A stretch of DNA of 64,000 nucleotides from an uncultured Alphaproteobacteria bacterium (lineage in GTDB: Bacteria; Pseudomonadota; Alphaproteobacteria; Thalassobaculales; Thalassobaculaceae), in the NCBI GenBank assembly GCA_937776645.1, contig CALMRI010000029.1, forward strand, positions 62,001-126,000, in the 5' to 3' direction. Below the pieces are notes generated by a model. The model had not been told where the DNA came from. It did no database searches and saw nothing but the letters and a program-made list of their open reading frames with translations. The translations under genes were made by a program, and so were the position numbers. Shown here piece by piece: positions 1 through 10,812 of the stretch (the stretch's first letter is position 1; each line of letters begins with the position of its first letter).

Positions 1-1307
1 TTGAACAGCCCGCAATAAGCCCGGCTCTGCATCTTACGCTTGCCCAGTTCGATCTCCTCCATACCGTCAGAGATCTCCTCCCAAACCGTAGCGTTCGGCT
101 TCAACGCGTCGCGCGACTGATCGACATAGCCGATCTTGACCGTATCGCCGACGACGATTGAGCCGCTATCCGGGGCGTCACTGCCGGTGATCATCCGGAA
201 CAAGGTCGTCTTGCCAGCGCCGTTCGGGCCTATCACTCCGACAATACCGCCGGGTGGCAGTTTGAAGGTCAACCCGTCGATCAGCAGCTGATCGCCAAAT
301 CCCTTCGACAGCCCGTCCGTTTCGATCACCAGATCGCCGAGCCGAGGGCCAGCGGGGATGGAGATCTGAGCAGTGTCGTGGGCCTTATTCTGGCTTTGCG
401 CCAGCAACTCCTCATAAGCACCAAGCCGGGCCTTACTCTTTGCTTGCCGGGCTCGCGGCGAGGCGCGCACCCATTCCAGTTCTTCGGCCAGCATCCGGGC
501 GCGCGAGGCCTCGTGGCGGCCCTCCTGCTGCAGCCGCTTCTGCTTTTGCTCAAGCCAACCAGAATAATTGCCCTCGTAGGGAATGCCCTGGCCGCGATCT
601 AGCTCCAGGATCCAGCCGGCCACCTCGTCGAGGAAATATCGGTCATGGGTCACAGTCACCACGGTGCCGGGGAAGTCGTGAAGGAACCGCTGCAACCAGG
701 TCACCGACTCGGCATCCAGATGGTTGGTCGGCTCATCCAGCAACAGCATGTCCGGGGCCGTCAGTAACAATCGGCACAGCGCTACCCGGCGCTTCTCACC
801 GCCCGAGAGCGGGCCGACATCGGCATCCGGCGGCGGCAGGCGCAGCGCATCCATGGCAATATCGATCGTTCGGTCAATATCCCAGGCATTGGCGGCGTCA
901 ATCTTCTCCTGCAGATCCGATTGCTCGGCCAGCAGCGCGTTCATCTCGTCGTCGGTCATCTCCACGGCGAAGCGCGCGCTTACTTCGTTGAACCGGTCGA
1001 GCAGCGCCTTGGTTTCACCCATGCCTTCCATCACCGTTTCATGCACGGTTTTGCCAGCCTCCAGAGAAGGCTCCTGCGGCAAATAACCGATCTTAACCCC
1101 GTCGGCGGCCCAGGCCTCGCCGAGAAACTCGCTCTCAACCCCGGCCATGATCTTTAGCAAGGTCGACTTCCCCGAACCATTGGCCCCGAGCACGCCGATC
1201 TTGGCGCCGGGGAAGAATGACAGATGAATGTTCTTTAACACCTCACGGCCGCCTTGGAAGGTCTTCGAAAGATCCTTCATTACGTAGATATACTGATACG
1301 AGGCCAT
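1..1307 (-). CDS. ettA: Energy-dependent translational throttle protein EttA (ABC-F ATPase), 3' end cut by window edge
   Basis: Minus-strand translation from 1307 reads [56 protein letters not shown]...; Walker [11 protein letters not shown]-terminal [20 protein letters not shown] at the window edge. Confidence 0.93.
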   Translation of the reverse strand, partial: MASYQYIYVMKDLSKTFQGGREVLKNIHLSFFPGAKIGVLGANGSGKSTLLKIMAGVESEFLGEAWAADGVKIGYLPQEPSLEAGKTVHETVMEGMGETKALLDRFNEVSARFAVEMTDDEMNALLAEQSDLQEKIDAANAWDIDRTIDIAMDALRLPPPDADVGPLSGGEKRRVALCRLLLTAPDMLLLDEPTNHLDAESVTWLQRFLHDFPGTVVTVTHDRYFLDEVAGWILELDRGQGIPYEGNYSGWLEQKQKRLQQEGRHEASRARMLAEELEWVRASPRARQAKSKARLGAYEELLAQSQNKAHDTAQISIPAGPRLGDLVIETDGLSKGFGDQLLIDGLTFKLPPGGIVGVIGPNGAGKTTLFRMITGSDAPDSGSIVVGDTVKIGYVDQSRDALKPNATVWEEISDGMEEIELGKRKMQSRAYCGLF

Positions 1308-1469
1308 CGGCTGCTCCGGGTATTCGGTGTGCGAGTTGGCGGCGGCGCGGAATACGCGCGGCACCGGCGCAGAGTTTCTAGCGGGGAACACGAGCCGGTG
1401 CAATGGAAGGGGCAGTTTGAAGCGTGGTTTGGCGGGCCAGAGCCCGATTCCCAATAACACCTTTTCCTT

Positions 1470-1597
1470 CCGTCACCCCCCGTTTTCTTTCGTCACTCCG
1501 CCACCGCCAGTCCAATCGAAGGCGCAGCAACCATTCGATCCACCCGTGCGGTTGCTAGCGCCGGAGAAATGGGTCTCGACGTGCGTCGGGATGACCG
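1470..1597 (-). repeat. Dispersed intergenic repeat, copy A
   Basis: Reverse complement contains GAGACCCATTTCTCCGGCGCTAGC...CGCACGGG...GATTGGACTGGCGG, shared with copies B, C and D. Confidence 0.6.
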
Positions 1598-1621
1598 TTT
1601 TTAGCGGCAAGTGACGGTTAA

Positions 1622-2548
1622 TCAGCCACCACGCGATCCCTTGGCAACGATCTTGTCGCGGATGGACAGGATGCGCTCGGCTCGGGCGACCACCGGGACA
1701 TCGATCATCTTGCCCTCGAAGGCAACCGCGCCGTCGCCGGCGGCCATGGCGGCGTCATAGGCGGCGACCATGCCCTCGGCTCGGGCGATTTCCGCCGAGC
1801 TTGGAGTGAAGGCTTCGTTCAGGATTGGCACTTGTCGGGGATGGATGCAGGCGCCGCCGTCAAAGCCAAGCCGGCGGGCCATCATCACGTTCTCGCGGAA
1901 CAGGTCGAGATTTGTGAACTCGGCGATCGAGCCGGGATAACCGATAGGCATTACCCCGGCCTCTCGGGCCGCCACCTGGACCCCCTGGTAATAGCTGAGC
2001 AGGGCCATGCCCTCAGGCTCGACCATGCCCATCTCGGCGGAGAAATCCTCCTGGCCAAGACAGATCGCCGCAAGCCGCCGGGAGCTTTTGGCGATCGCCC
2101 GGGCATTGGCATACCCTCGCGGGGTCTCGATCAGGATCATCAACTTGGTATGGCCCGGCGTCATGCCGCGTTCGACTTCAAGTTCCTCGATCATCTCGCA
2201 GAGGAACTCGACATGCTCGGCGGCGTCGACCTTGGGCAGCACCAGACCGCCGACCTCGGGCCAGACCGAGGCTTCGATATCCTTCACGGCCATCGCCGCC
2301 GGTCGGTTGATCCGCACCAGCACATCAGCGCCATTGCGCGAGACCAACTTGGCCACGTCGCGCACCAGGGTGCGGGCCCGCGGCTTCTCCTGCGGTGCGA
2401 CCGCGTCCTCCAAGTCGATCTTGATGGCGTCGGCGTCGCGCTCATGCGCCTTCTCGACGAATTTCTCGCTGGTCGCCGGCACATAGAGCATCGAGCGCCA
2501 AAGTGGTAGGGCTTTGCTGTCCTGGATATTATTATTAGAGGTCACCAT
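1622..2548 (-). CDS. HpcH/HpaI aldolase / citrate lyase beta-like CoA ester lyase
   Basis: LWRSMLYVPATSEKFVEKAHERDADAIKIDLEDAVAP... and ETPRGYANARAIA; CitE-like signature. Confidence 0.88.
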   Translation of the reverse strand: MVTSNNNIQDSKALPLWRSMLYVPATSEKFVEKAHERDADAIKIDLEDAVAPQEKPRARTLVRDVAKLVSRNGADVLVRINRPAAMAVKDIEASVWPEVGGLVLPKVDAAEHVEFLCEMIEELEVERGMTPGHTKLMILIETPRGYANARAIAKSSRRLAAICLGQEDFSAEMGMVEPEGMALLSYYQGVQVAAREAGVMPIGYPGSIAEFTNLDLFRENVMMARRLGFDGGACIHPRQVPILNEAFTPSSAEIARAEGMVAAYDAAMAAGDGAVAFEGKMIDVPVVARAERILSIRDKIVAKGSRGG

Positions 2549-3777
2549 CAGACTACTCCTTGCTGCTTGAGTTTTTCCAGATCGCCCGGGCTGATCCCGA
2601 TGGCGCCATAAATTTCGTTATTATGCTGGCCGATATCCGGGGCCGGCGTCCGCATCTGAGCCGGCGTCCCGGACAGTCTCGGGACCGCCGCATGCATTGG
2701 GATCCGACCGCTCGGGGTATCCGCGTCGGGCAGGCTGACCAGCGAGCCGCGCTCGACCACATAAGGATGGGTCGCCAGCTGTTCAACGTCGGCGACGGCG
2801 CCAACCGTGACATCGGCGGCGTCGAAGATTTCCAGACATTCGGCCTGGGTCCGGGCCCCCATGAACGCGGCGACGATCGCGTCGAGAATATCGTTATGCG
2901 CTAGACGGTCGGTGTTGGTGCGGAAGCGCGGGTCATCGATCAGCTCCGGACGTCCCATGGCCCGCATCAACCGCTCGGACATCGCCTGCATCGAGGCCGA
3001 AAGGGCGACGAACTTCCCATCCTTGCACTCATAGACATTACGCGGCGCGGTGGTGGTCGACAGGCTGCCGGTGCGCGGCGGGATCACGCCGGTGATCGAA
3101 TGGATCGCCGACATCGGCCCGAGCACCGAGAGGATCGGCTCGAACAGCGAAAGATCGATGATCTGGCCCTTACCGGCTTTCTGCTCGACCTCGCGTACCG
3201 CCACCATGACCGAAAATGCACCATAGAGCCCGGCGATCATATCGGCCAGGGCCAGCGGCGGCAGTACCGGCGGGCGGTCGCCGAAGCCGTTCATCGCAGC
3301 AAAGCCGGACATCGCCTCAACCAGACTACCAAAGCCGGGTTTGTGGCTCCACGGCCCAGTCTGACCCCAGCCGGAGATCCGCACGATGATCATCGCCGGA
3401 TTACGAGCCCACAGCTCGTCCGGACCAAGGCCCCATTTCTCGATCGTGCCAGGTTTGAAATTCTCAACCAGCACATCGGCGCTCTCGGCCAGCTTGAGCA
3501 GCATGTCACAGCCCTGTTCCTTGCGCAGATCCAAACTAATGCTCTTCTTGTTGCGGCAATAGACCTTCCAATGGGTGCTGATCCCGTCGGCGGTCCAATT
3601 GCGCAGATCATCGCCGACACCCGGCCGCTCAACCTTGATCACCTCGGCGCCGTAATCGGCCAGGACATGTGTCACCATGTTGCCGGAAACCAGACGCGAG
3701 AGATCGAGCACCCGGATCCCCTCCAGCGGCACCTGGGCCTCGGAATTAAACGACTGTTCCTGCAAACCGTTACTCAT
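2548..3777 (-). CDS. CaiB/BaiF family III CoA transferase
   Basis: GIRVLDLSRLVSGNMVTHVLADYGAEVIKVERPGVGDDLRNW...; probable start MSNGLQEQ at 3777. Stop/start overlap with the CitE-like gene at 2548. Confidence 0.9.
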   Translation of the reverse strand: MSNGLQEQSFNSEAQVPLEGIRVLDLSRLVSGNMVTHVLADYGAEVIKVERPGVGDDLRNWTADGISTHWKVYCRNKKSISLDLRKEQGCDMLLKLAESADVLVENFKPGTIEKWGLGPDELWARNPAMIIVRISGWGQTGPWSHKPGFGSLVEAMSGFAAMNGFGDRPPVLPPLALADMIAGLYGAFSVMVAVREVEQKAGKGQIIDLSLFEPILSVLGPMSAIHSITGVIPPRTGSLSTTTAPRNVYECKDGKFVALSASMQAMSERLMRAMGRPELIDDPRFRTNTDRLAHNDILDAIVAAFMGARTQAECLEIFDAADVTVGAVADVEQLATHPYVVERGSLVSLPDADTPSGRIPMHAAVPRLSGTPAQMRTPAPDIGQHNNEIYGAIGISPGDLEKLKQQGVV

Positions 3778-3868
3778 TCCTGGCTCTCCAACTGAACTTC
3801 GCCCTTGATGAATTCCAAAGCTTGACCCGGACCGGGCGGCCCCGGACACTGGACCCCAACACTTTCAT

Positions 3869-3890
3869 CAGTCACTGGCGCCAGTGACTG
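3869..3890. promoter_or_regulatory. 22-bp perfect palindrome CAGTCACTGGCGCCAGTGACTG in the intergenic region; candidate operator
   Basis: Sequence equals its own reverse complement; lies between divergent genes starting at 3777 (-) and 3946 (+). Confidence 0.55.
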
Positions 3891-3945
3891 GGGCCGAACA
3901 CTGGGGTCGAACATTCCAACCCCAACACCAACCGGGAGGCGATCA

Positions 3946-4131
3946 ATGGCGGGCGAGAAGGTGCAACATACCTTCGAGGTTCAAGAAGATGCGCTGGCAA
4001 TGCTGGACGACGCGGTCAAGAAACACGGTCTTGATAGCCGCGACAAGGCCCTGCGGGCACTGCTTGACTATTGCGCCGAGGATGGCGACTGGGATGAGAT
4101 CTTCGAAACCGTCCGCTGCCGGCGCTGTTAA
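3946..4131 (+). CDS. Small conserved-looking protein (61 aa), ribbon-helix-helix-like
   Basis: MAGEKVQHTFEVQEDALAMLDDAVKKHGLDSRDKALRALLDYCAEDGDWDEIFETVRCRRC; GGAGG ribosome-binding site 7 nt upstream of ATG. Confidence 0.65.
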   Translation: MAGEKVQHTFEVQEDALAMLDDAVKKHGLDSRDKALRALLDYCAEDGDWDEIFETVRCRRC

Positions 4132-4137
4132 GGCGGC

Positions 4138-5110
4138 TCACTGAATAGCGGACCACGCCATTTCAAGGCGGCCAGCGATGTCGAGAAAAGTCGCGACAGT
4201 CGACCGCCGTGGCCTTGAAATTCGCTGCCAGCCGGGCCGAGATGACTCCCTCGCGGGCACCCCAGGTTTAAAACGGGCATCTGGCCGCGTGTAACGACGC
4301 CGCCATTCGGTTGGCGTTACAGGCAAAATCGAGCCAGCGCCCGTGCCCCAGACAGGCCAGCAATTGCGCCGACAGAAACCGCATTTTTGAGAACAGATGA
4401 TCGCCTCGCTTACGACGAAATTCAAAATCCACAACCTTGTCCAGATCAAAAAAACCACCGCATCGGCCGATAACGCACCGTTCTTGGTTGCTCCAAGTAA
4501 GAGCACGTCAACACTGGTTTCTGGTCGCCTCGGCAGGGGTGGGCGCCCTGGGCGAGCCAGTTGCACGCCATCCATGTGCAGGGCTACCCCGTGGTCGCCG
4601 CAGACCGGGCTGATCGCGGTGAGCTCATCGGTGGAATAGAGCACCCGACCTCGGTCGCCCAGGTGATGCTGACGGAGACAGGCTGAGCATGATGCACCGG
4701 CGGGGCCGGCGAGGCGACCGCCAGCTTGGCGCGCAGGCTTTCAGACGAGAATTTCACCTCCTCGCCTTCCAGCAGCGCCAAATTACCGCCGCCGATATAG
4801 AATTCCGGCAGCGCGCATTAATCCTCCTCTATATGCGCCGACGCGTGGCAGAACACCACGCCATAGGGCGGTGAGACAGTCGTCAGAGACAGCGCATTGG
4901 CGGCGGTCCCGGTGGCTACCGGATAAATAGCCACCTCACGCTCGAATACCTGATTGGCCAGATCCCGCAGCCGCTGAATGAAAATGTGTCGCCATAGGGC
5001 ATGGCCGGGGCCGCCGCGCCAAGCGTCGCCATCACCTCGGGCGTGGCGTCGGCGGTATTGTCGCTGGCGAAATTGATGATCCGGTTGCTCGTCGGCCCGG
5101 CTCGAAGCCA
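4138..5110 (-). pseudogene. Low-specificity L-threonine aldolase family gene broken by several frameshifts
   Basis: Consecutive pieces in different frames: IINFASDNTADATPEVMATLGAAAPAMPYGD / FIQRLRDLANQVFEREVAIYPVATGTAANALSLTTVSPPYGVVFCHASAHIEED / EFYIGGGNLALLEGEEVKFSSESLRAKLA / LHMDGVQLARP...VDVLLLGATKNGALSADAVVF. Confidence 0.8.
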
Positions 5111-5466
5111 AGTCGGCCCAGTGCGTTGCCACTGACCGCGTCCATAACCATCACCGATGGCTGGCCACCGGCGGTTTCATAATGGATGTAGAGACGCCCG
5201 GCATCGGCTGAAACCGAGATCACCCGCGCGCTACTGGGGAGGGCCACCGCGATCTCGCCAAACGGCTTCGGCGGCGGCGCCACAACCGAAACCGCCGGGC
5301 TCGGCGGCGCCTTATCCGACATCCGATTGGCGATGGTGACGACGATCGTGACCACCCCGGCGACGATCAGCACCCCCATCACCACGACGAGAATTTTCAG
5401 GACCCGGAGCCCGGTTGAATCTCCAGTGTTCAGCTTGTCCTCACTTTGGTCTAGGTTGCGCGCCAT
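5032..5466 (-). CDS. Small membrane protein of DUF6476 type (single TM helix); C-terminus possibly extended by a frame change
   Basis: LRVLKILVVVMGVLIVAGVVTIVVTIANRMSDKAPP...GEIAVALPSSARVISVSADAGRLYIHYETAGGQPSVMVMDAVSGNALGRLGF; next to rluD. Confidence 0.6.
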   Translation of the reverse strand: MARNLDQSEDKLNTGDSTGLRVLKILVVVMGVLIVAGVVTIVVTIANRMSDKAPPSPAVSVVAPPPKPFGEIAVALPSSARVISVSADAGRLYIHYETAGGQPSVMVMDAVSGNALGRLGFEPGRRATGSSISPATIPPTPRPR

Positions 5467-6484
5467 GACACCTCATAATAGCACCCTACTACGGATCAGC
5501 GCCGAAGCGCTGAATCTTGGTCCCGACGCTTACCCGAGCGGCGATTTAGCCAAGGCAGAGCGGCTCGACCGCTGGCTGGCGGCGCATGTCGCCAGCATGC
5601 CCAACGCGCCAGAACTGTCCCGGAGCCGGCTTAAGGCCTTAATTCTCGAGGGCCATGTCAGCACCGGCGGCGCGACGATAACCGACCCCTCGATGCCGGT
5701 TAAACCGGGGCAGGACTATGAAATCCTGGTTCCCAAGCCGACCTCGGCAACCCCCGAAGCCCAGGCCATTCCGCTCATCGTGGTCCATGAGGACGAGCAT
5801 CTTATCGTCATCGACAAGCCACCGGGTATGGCGGCGCATCCAGCGCCCGGCACCCATGATGGGACCTTGGTCAACGCGCTACTGGCCTATTGCGGCGACA
5901 GTCTTTCCGGCATTGGCGGTGTGCGGCGGCCGGGGATCGTACACCGCCTCGACAAGGACACGACGGGATTGATGGTGGTCGCCAAATCCGACGAGGCACA
6001 TCACGGCCTGGTCCATCAATTCGCCGCCCGGACCATCGGACGCAGCTACCTTGCGCTGGTCTGGGGCGAGGTAGCGCTGATGGAAGGTCGGATCGAGGGC
6101 CCGATCGGACGGAGCCGTCGCAACCGCAAGAAGATGGCGGTGACCACCCATGGCGGCAAAGCAGCCGCGACGCGGTACCGGGTACTGAAACGATTTCACG
6201 GCATCGCGACCCTGGTGGAATGCCGCTTGGAGTCCGGGCGCACTCATCAAATCCGCGTGCACATGACCCATATCGGCCACGCCTTGATCGGCGATCCGGT
6301 CTATGGCGGCGGCGATCGGCGCAAGGGCGCCACGGCTATCGAGGTCGGGGCAGCGCATGCCATAGGGCGCCAGGCGCTACACGCTAATTCCCTGGAATTC
6401 AACCATCCGGTGACCAAAGAACTGGTTTCGCTCAGCTCCAAAATGCCGGATGATTTCACCCGTTTAGTTTCGGTTTTCGGTTGA
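5465..6484 (+). CDS. rluD: RluA-family pseudouridine synthase
   Basis: HRLDKDTTGLMVVAKSDEAHHGLVHQFAARTIGRSYLALVWG motif; S4-like N-terminus; start placed at MTPHNSTLLRIS (5465). Confidence 0.9.
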   Translation: MTPHNSTLLRISAEALNLGPDAYPSGDLAKAERLDRWLAAHVASMPNAPELSRSRLKALILEGHVSTGGATITDPSMPVKPGQDYEILVPKPTSATPEAQAIPLIVVHEDEHLIVIDKPPGMAAHPAPGTHDGTLVNALLAYCGDSLSGIGGVRRPGIVHRLDKDTTGLMVVAKSDEAHHGLVHQFAARTIGRSYLALVWGEVALMEGRIEGPIGRSRRNRKKMAVTTHGGKAAATRYRVLKRFHGIATLVECRLESGRTHQIRVHMTHIGHALIGDPVYGGGDRRKGATAIEVGAAHAIGRQALHANSLEFNHPVTKELVSLSSKMPDDFTRLVSVFG

Positions 6485-6618
6485 GCCGACTCAGCTCAGC
6501 ATGAAAATCGAGCCAGTACGATTAAATCGCCCACTTTTAATTCGACACTACCATCACCATATAGTTGTTCGGGGCGGGCAAGATCGTCGCGCCCGATCGT
6601 TGGAGCGGAGTAGCAGTC

Positions 6619-7512
6619 ATGGCATCAACTTCAACAACCATGCCGGTGATCAGCGCCGAAGGGAATCTCACGCGCTATCTGCAGGATATTCGCAAGTTTC
6701 CGATGCTGAAACCGGACGAGGAATACATGCTCGCACGCAGTTGGCGCGAGCATGAGAATTCCGAGGCCGCGCATCGCCTGGTCACCAGTCATTTGCGATT
6801 GGTCGCCAAGATCGCCATGGGATATCGCGGCTATGGCCTGCCGGTCGCCGAACTGATCTCCGAGGGCAATGTCGGCATGATGCAGGCGGTCAAGCGCTTC
6901 GATCCGGAGCGCGGCTTCCGCCTCGCCACTTATGCCATGTGGTGGATTCGCGCCTCGATCCAGGAATATATCCTGCACTCCTGGTCGCTGGTAAAAATCG
7001 GCACCACGGCGGCGCAAAAAAAGCTGTTTTTCAATCTGCGCAAGCTGAAAGGTCAGATGAAGGCGATTGAGGCAGGGGATCTATCGCCCGAGCGAGTGAC
7101 CCTGATCGCCCAAAAGCTCGACGTGCCCGAGCAGGACGTCATCAACATGAACCGACGTCTGGCGGCCCCCGACCATTCTCTCAATGCGCCGCTGAAAATA
7201 GACGGCGAGGGCGAATGGCAGGACTGGTTGGTCGACGAGAGTCAGAATCAGGAAGAAGTTTTCGGCGATAGAGAGGAGTTGCAAAAGCGGCAACGCCTGC
7301 TCACCAGCGGCATGGAAGTGCTGAACGAACGTGAGCGCCACATCCTGACCGAGCGCCGTCTGCGCGACGATCCAGTGACCCTGGAGGATCTAAGCAAGGA
7401 ATACGGGATCAGCCGGGAGCGGGTTCGCCAAATCGAAGTGCGAGCTTTCGAGAAGCTGCAAAAGTCGATCCGCAACGCCGCGATTCAGGAAAAACTTTAC
7501 CAGGAAGTCTGA
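6619..7512 (+). CDS. rpoH: RNA polymerase sigma factor RpoH (sigma-32)
   Basis: LTRYLQDIRKFPMLKPDEEYMLARSWREHEN..., MWWIRASIQEYILHSWSLVKIGTTAAQKKLFFNLRKLK (RpoH box), C-terminal sigma-4 region. Confidence 0.95.
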   Translation: MASTSTTMPVISAEGNLTRYLQDIRKFPMLKPDEEYMLARSWREHENSEAAHRLVTSHLRLVAKIAMGYRGYGLPVAELISEGNVGMMQAVKRFDPERGFRLATYAMWWIRASIQEYILHSWSLVKIGTTAAQKKLFFNLRKLKGQMKAIEAGDLSPERVTLIAQKLDVPEQDVINMNRRLAAPDHSLNAPLKIDGEGEWQDWLVDESQNQEEVFGDREELQKRQRLLTSGMEVLNERERHILTERRLRDDPVTLEDLSKEYGISRERVRQIEVRAFEKLQKSIRNAAIQEKLYQEV

Positions 7513-7727
7513 GCCGATCAGCGACGGCGGCGCGCTGGGTATCACCGGCTTTCAACAAATCTCAACCGTCGCCATGGCGTCCTTGCCTACACGCACTGGT
7601 ATCCGGGGAAATCGACCGCATCCCTGGCAGTGCTTGTCAGGAGATTGTAACCCAATTTATCGGGTCGTGGAGCGGATCTGCATTTGGCGGATCCACCCAT
7701 CGGATAATCAAGCCTTTCCGCCGACCC

Positions 7728-9020
7728 TCAATCCTCGAACGGATTCTTCACCAGGATCGTGTCTTCACGCTCCGGGCTGGTCGACAGCAGCGCCACCGGT
7801 GCGTGGATCAACTCCTCGATCAGCCGAATGTATTTGACCGCATTACCGGGCAGGTCGGCCCAGGAGCGGGCCCCCCGGGTGCTCTGCGACCATCCCTCCA
7901 GGGTCCGATAGATCGGTCGTACCGATGCCTGAGCCTTAGTGCCGCTGGGGAAATAGTCGAGCTTCTCACCATCGAGCTCATAGCCATCGCAGACCTTCAG
8001 TTCCGAGAAACCATCTAGGACATCCAGCTTGGTCAGGGCGATGCCGGTGATGCCAGCGGTTACGATCGCCTGGCGCACCATAACTGCGTCGAACCAACCG
8101 CAACGCCGCTTGCGTCCGGTTACCGTGCCAAACTCGTGGCCACGTTCGCCAAGCTGTTGGCCGATTTCATCGGTCAGCTCGCTGGGGAACGGTCCGCTGC
8201 CAACCCGTGTCGTATAGGCCTTGGTGATCCCCAACACATAACCGACCGTCGTTGGCCCGGTGCCAGACCCGGTCGCCGCCTGCCCGGCCACGGTGTTCGA
8301 CGAGGTCACATAGGGATAAGTGCCGTGATCGACATCGAGCATCACCCCCTGGGCGCCCTCGAACAGGATTCTCTTGTCGCGGCGGCGCAAATCCTCCAGA
8401 TGTCGCCAGACCGGTGCCGCATAGGACAAAATTTGCGGCGCGATCTCGGTCAATTCGGCAAACGCCTGATCGACCGATACTAGAGGTTCGCCAGCCGCCT
8501 TCAGGTAAATATTGTGATGCGCAAAAAGTTCGCTGAGCTTGGTCCGCAACTCGCCCGGATCGCTAAGGTCGGAGACCCTAATGGCTCGGCGCGCCACTTT
8601 GTCCTCATAGGCCGGACCGATGCCACGTCCCGTGGTGCCGATCTTGCGCTCTCCGCGCAGCGCTTCGCGCGCCTTGTCGATCTGCTGGTGCACCCCAAGG
8701 ATCAAGCTCGCGTTATCAGCCACCAACAGGGTTTCGGGGGAGACTTTCACCCCCAAGCCCTGCACGGTTTTGATCTCGCTCAGCAGCGCCCAGGGATCAA
8801 CCACCACGCCGGCGCCGATCACCGAAAGCTTGTCCGGCCGCACCACCCCCGAGGGCAGTAGGCTGAGCTTGTAGGTGGTATTCCCTACGACAAGCGTATG
8901 GCCGGCGTTATGACCGCCCTGGAAGCGCACCACCACGTCGGCCTGCTCGGAGAGCCAGTCGACGATCTTTCCCTTGCCCTCATCGCCCCATTGGGAGCCG
9001 ATTACCGCCACATTACGCAT
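7728..9020 (-). CDS. purA: Adenylosuccinate synthetase
   Basis: [44 protein letters not shown]... Confidence 0.96.
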   Translation of the reverse strand: MRNVAVIGSQWGDEGKGKIVDWLSEQADVVVRFQGGHNAGHTLVVGNTTYKLSLLPSGVVRPDKLSVIGAGVVVDPWALLSEIKTVQGLGVKVSPETLLVADNASLILGVHQQIDKAREALRGERKIGTTGRGIGPAYEDKVARRAIRVSDLSDPGELRTKLSELFAHHNIYLKAAGEPLVSVDQAFAELTEIAPQILSYAAPVWRHLEDLRRRDKRILFEGAQGVMLDVDHGTYPYVTSSNTVAGQAATGSGTGPTTVGYVLGITKAYTTRVGSGPFPSELTDEIGQQLGERGHEFGTVTGRKRRCGWFDAVMVRQAIVTAGITGIALTKLDVLDGFSELKVCDGYELDGEKLDYFPSGTKAQASVRPIYRTLEGWSQSTRGARSWADLPGNAVKYIRLIEELIHAPVALLSTSPEREDTILVKNPFED

Positions 9021-9051
9021 GTCTTCAACTTTCCGCTTAGGATTGGCCCAC

Positions 9052-10239
9052 TCAGGATTTATGAGTTGCCTGGATCGCCTCTAGGGCCACCGACGCGCCA
9101 TCCCGCAGTATATGCGTGCAGCCGAGCCGTGCGGCATCCCCGATAGCCTCGATGTCAGGATCCAAACCGGCGACCGTGACCCAACCCTGATCCCTCAAGG
9201 CGGCGCCCACCGACCGCGCCGTTCCCTTGGGGAGATAGAGCCGATCCACCGCCAACCGCGTCGCCACCGCCCGGATCACCGTCTCCATATAGAGTGTCAG
9301 TCCGCACGAGCTTTCGCTTTGCACGCCGTCGACCAGGTAGCGCCCGCCGCGCCCCAACTCCCCGCGCACCCCGCGCGAGAACAGGCTGAAGCCGAGCCCG
9401 GTATAATATTCAAAGCCTCGGTTTTCGACCGGATCGATAGTCACCTCCAGCGCCGGCTCCTCGGCCGCAACCAAGGAGGTAACGGCTTCCAGGCGCGCGA
9501 CGATCGGGCGAACCGCCGCCGGCAATGCCAGTTTAGCCAGGCGCTCCAGACCCTCAGTTCGGCCGCCGGCCGCCGCCATCAGCTGGGTCAGCATGTCGGC
9601 GGCATCACCGGCCAACCGCTTTACCGTCGCAAGGTCCTTGCGATCGATCGCCATCCGCAGATCGGGGCTGGCCGCTCCGTCGATGCCCAGCGCCGGCAAC
9701 AGCTCGGGCACCAGGCGGGGCGCAGTGATATCCACCGACATCCGCTCAACCCCGACCTTGCGCAGCCCGTCGGCCGCCAAGAGGATCACCTCGGCATCGG
9801 CATCAACCGTATCGGTGCCAACCAGCTCGGCCCCGACTTGGACCAGTTCACGTTCGGGATTAAGGTCGCCCGGCGTGACCCGCAACACCTCGCCGGAATA
9901 ACAAAGCCTAAGCGGTCGGGGCAAATGGCCTAGCCGGGTGGCGGCTATCCGGGCCACCTGCACGGTGACATCGGTGCGCACCCCCATCATCCTGCGCGAG
10001 ACAGGATCCATCAGCCGAAACGTGCTCTCGGTCATCGCCGCACCGGGGCCAGAGAACAAGGAGTCCTCGAACTCCACCAACGGCGGCTTGACCCGCTCAT
10101 AGCCATGGGTCTCGAAACAGCCAATAAGGCTCTCGACCGTCATCGCCTCATGGGCAGCGTCGGGCGGTAAAACATCGCGCAGCCCAGCGGGCAGCAAGGC
10201 GCGACGCGTCAATGCGGATTGTTTGTCTGGCGGGGACAC
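9052..10239 (-). CDS. hisZ: ATP phosphoribosyltransferase regulatory subunit HisZ
   Basis: [50 protein letters not shown]...; HisRS-like lacking the anticodon domain; follows purA. Confidence 0.88.
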   Translation of the reverse strand: MSPPDKQSALTRRALLPAGLRDVLPPDAAHEAMTVESLIGCFETHGYERVKPPLVEFEDSLFSGPGAAMTESTFRLMDPVSRRMMGVRTDVTVQVARIAATRLGHLPRPLRLCYSGEVLRVTPGDLNPERELVQVGAELVGTDTVDADAEVILLAADGLRKVGVERMSVDITAPRLVPELLPALGIDGAASPDLRMAIDRKDLATVKRLAGDAADMLTQLMAAAGGRTEGLERLAKLALPAAVRPIVARLEAVTSLVAAEEPALEVTIDPVENRGFEYYTGLGFSLFSRGVRGELGRGGRYLVDGVQSESSCGLTLYMETVIRAVATRLAVDRLYLPKGTARSVGAALRDQGWVTVAGLDPDIEAIGDAARLGCTHILRDGASVALEAIQATHKS

Positions 10240-10462
10240 GAGGGCTCCGTCGGTTCTCGTTCCGTGCAGGAGTGCGGCTTTACCTACAGAATTTCTGCCC
10301 CCGCTGCAACACTGCCGATCGGCGACGGCGACGTGATTACCGAATCAACCGAAAATGCCGACGCAAGTGGTCTAAAATCAGACGCAGGCGCCTGCACGAC
10401 ATCGCCGACTGGTCTTTGTGCGATTAGGCCGCGGCGCCCCGAATCCGCTTTTCAAAACTGTC

Positions 10463-10747
10463 TTAGAGCAGTTTCTCGATCGAGAAACTGTCCAAAGGCG
10501 TGGCGATCATTTCGTAGGCCACCCTGCTGCAAACCGCCAGGATCATTATCGCCATCAAGGCTCGAAGCTGTTCGCCTTTCAAGGCCGAGCCCATGCGGGC
10601 GCCATACTGAGCCCCGATGACCGCACCGGCCAGCAGCAGAATAGCCAGCACAACATCGACTGGCTGGGTGGTCACGGATTGCAGAAACGTGAGGTTGGCG
10701 GTAACGAAAATAATCTGAAGTTGCACAGTGATCAGCCACGAGGCCAT
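10463..10747 (-). pseudogene. Sulfite exporter TauE/SafE family, C-terminal remnant only
   Basis: MASWLITVQLQIIFVTANLTFLQSVTTQPVDVVLAILLLAGAVIGAQYGARMGSALKGEQLRALMAIMILAVCSRVAYE; N-terminal TM helices absent. Confidence 0.7.
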
Positions 10748-10812
10748 CTATCGCTTTATCTACCATCGGGAGGCTCCAGCGTTTCCTACCTCGGCGGGCC
10801 AGTCTCGACGTA

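Noticed and set aside
1832-2509. 225-aa plus-strand ORF
   Set aside because: Antisense to the CitE-like lyase; no domain.
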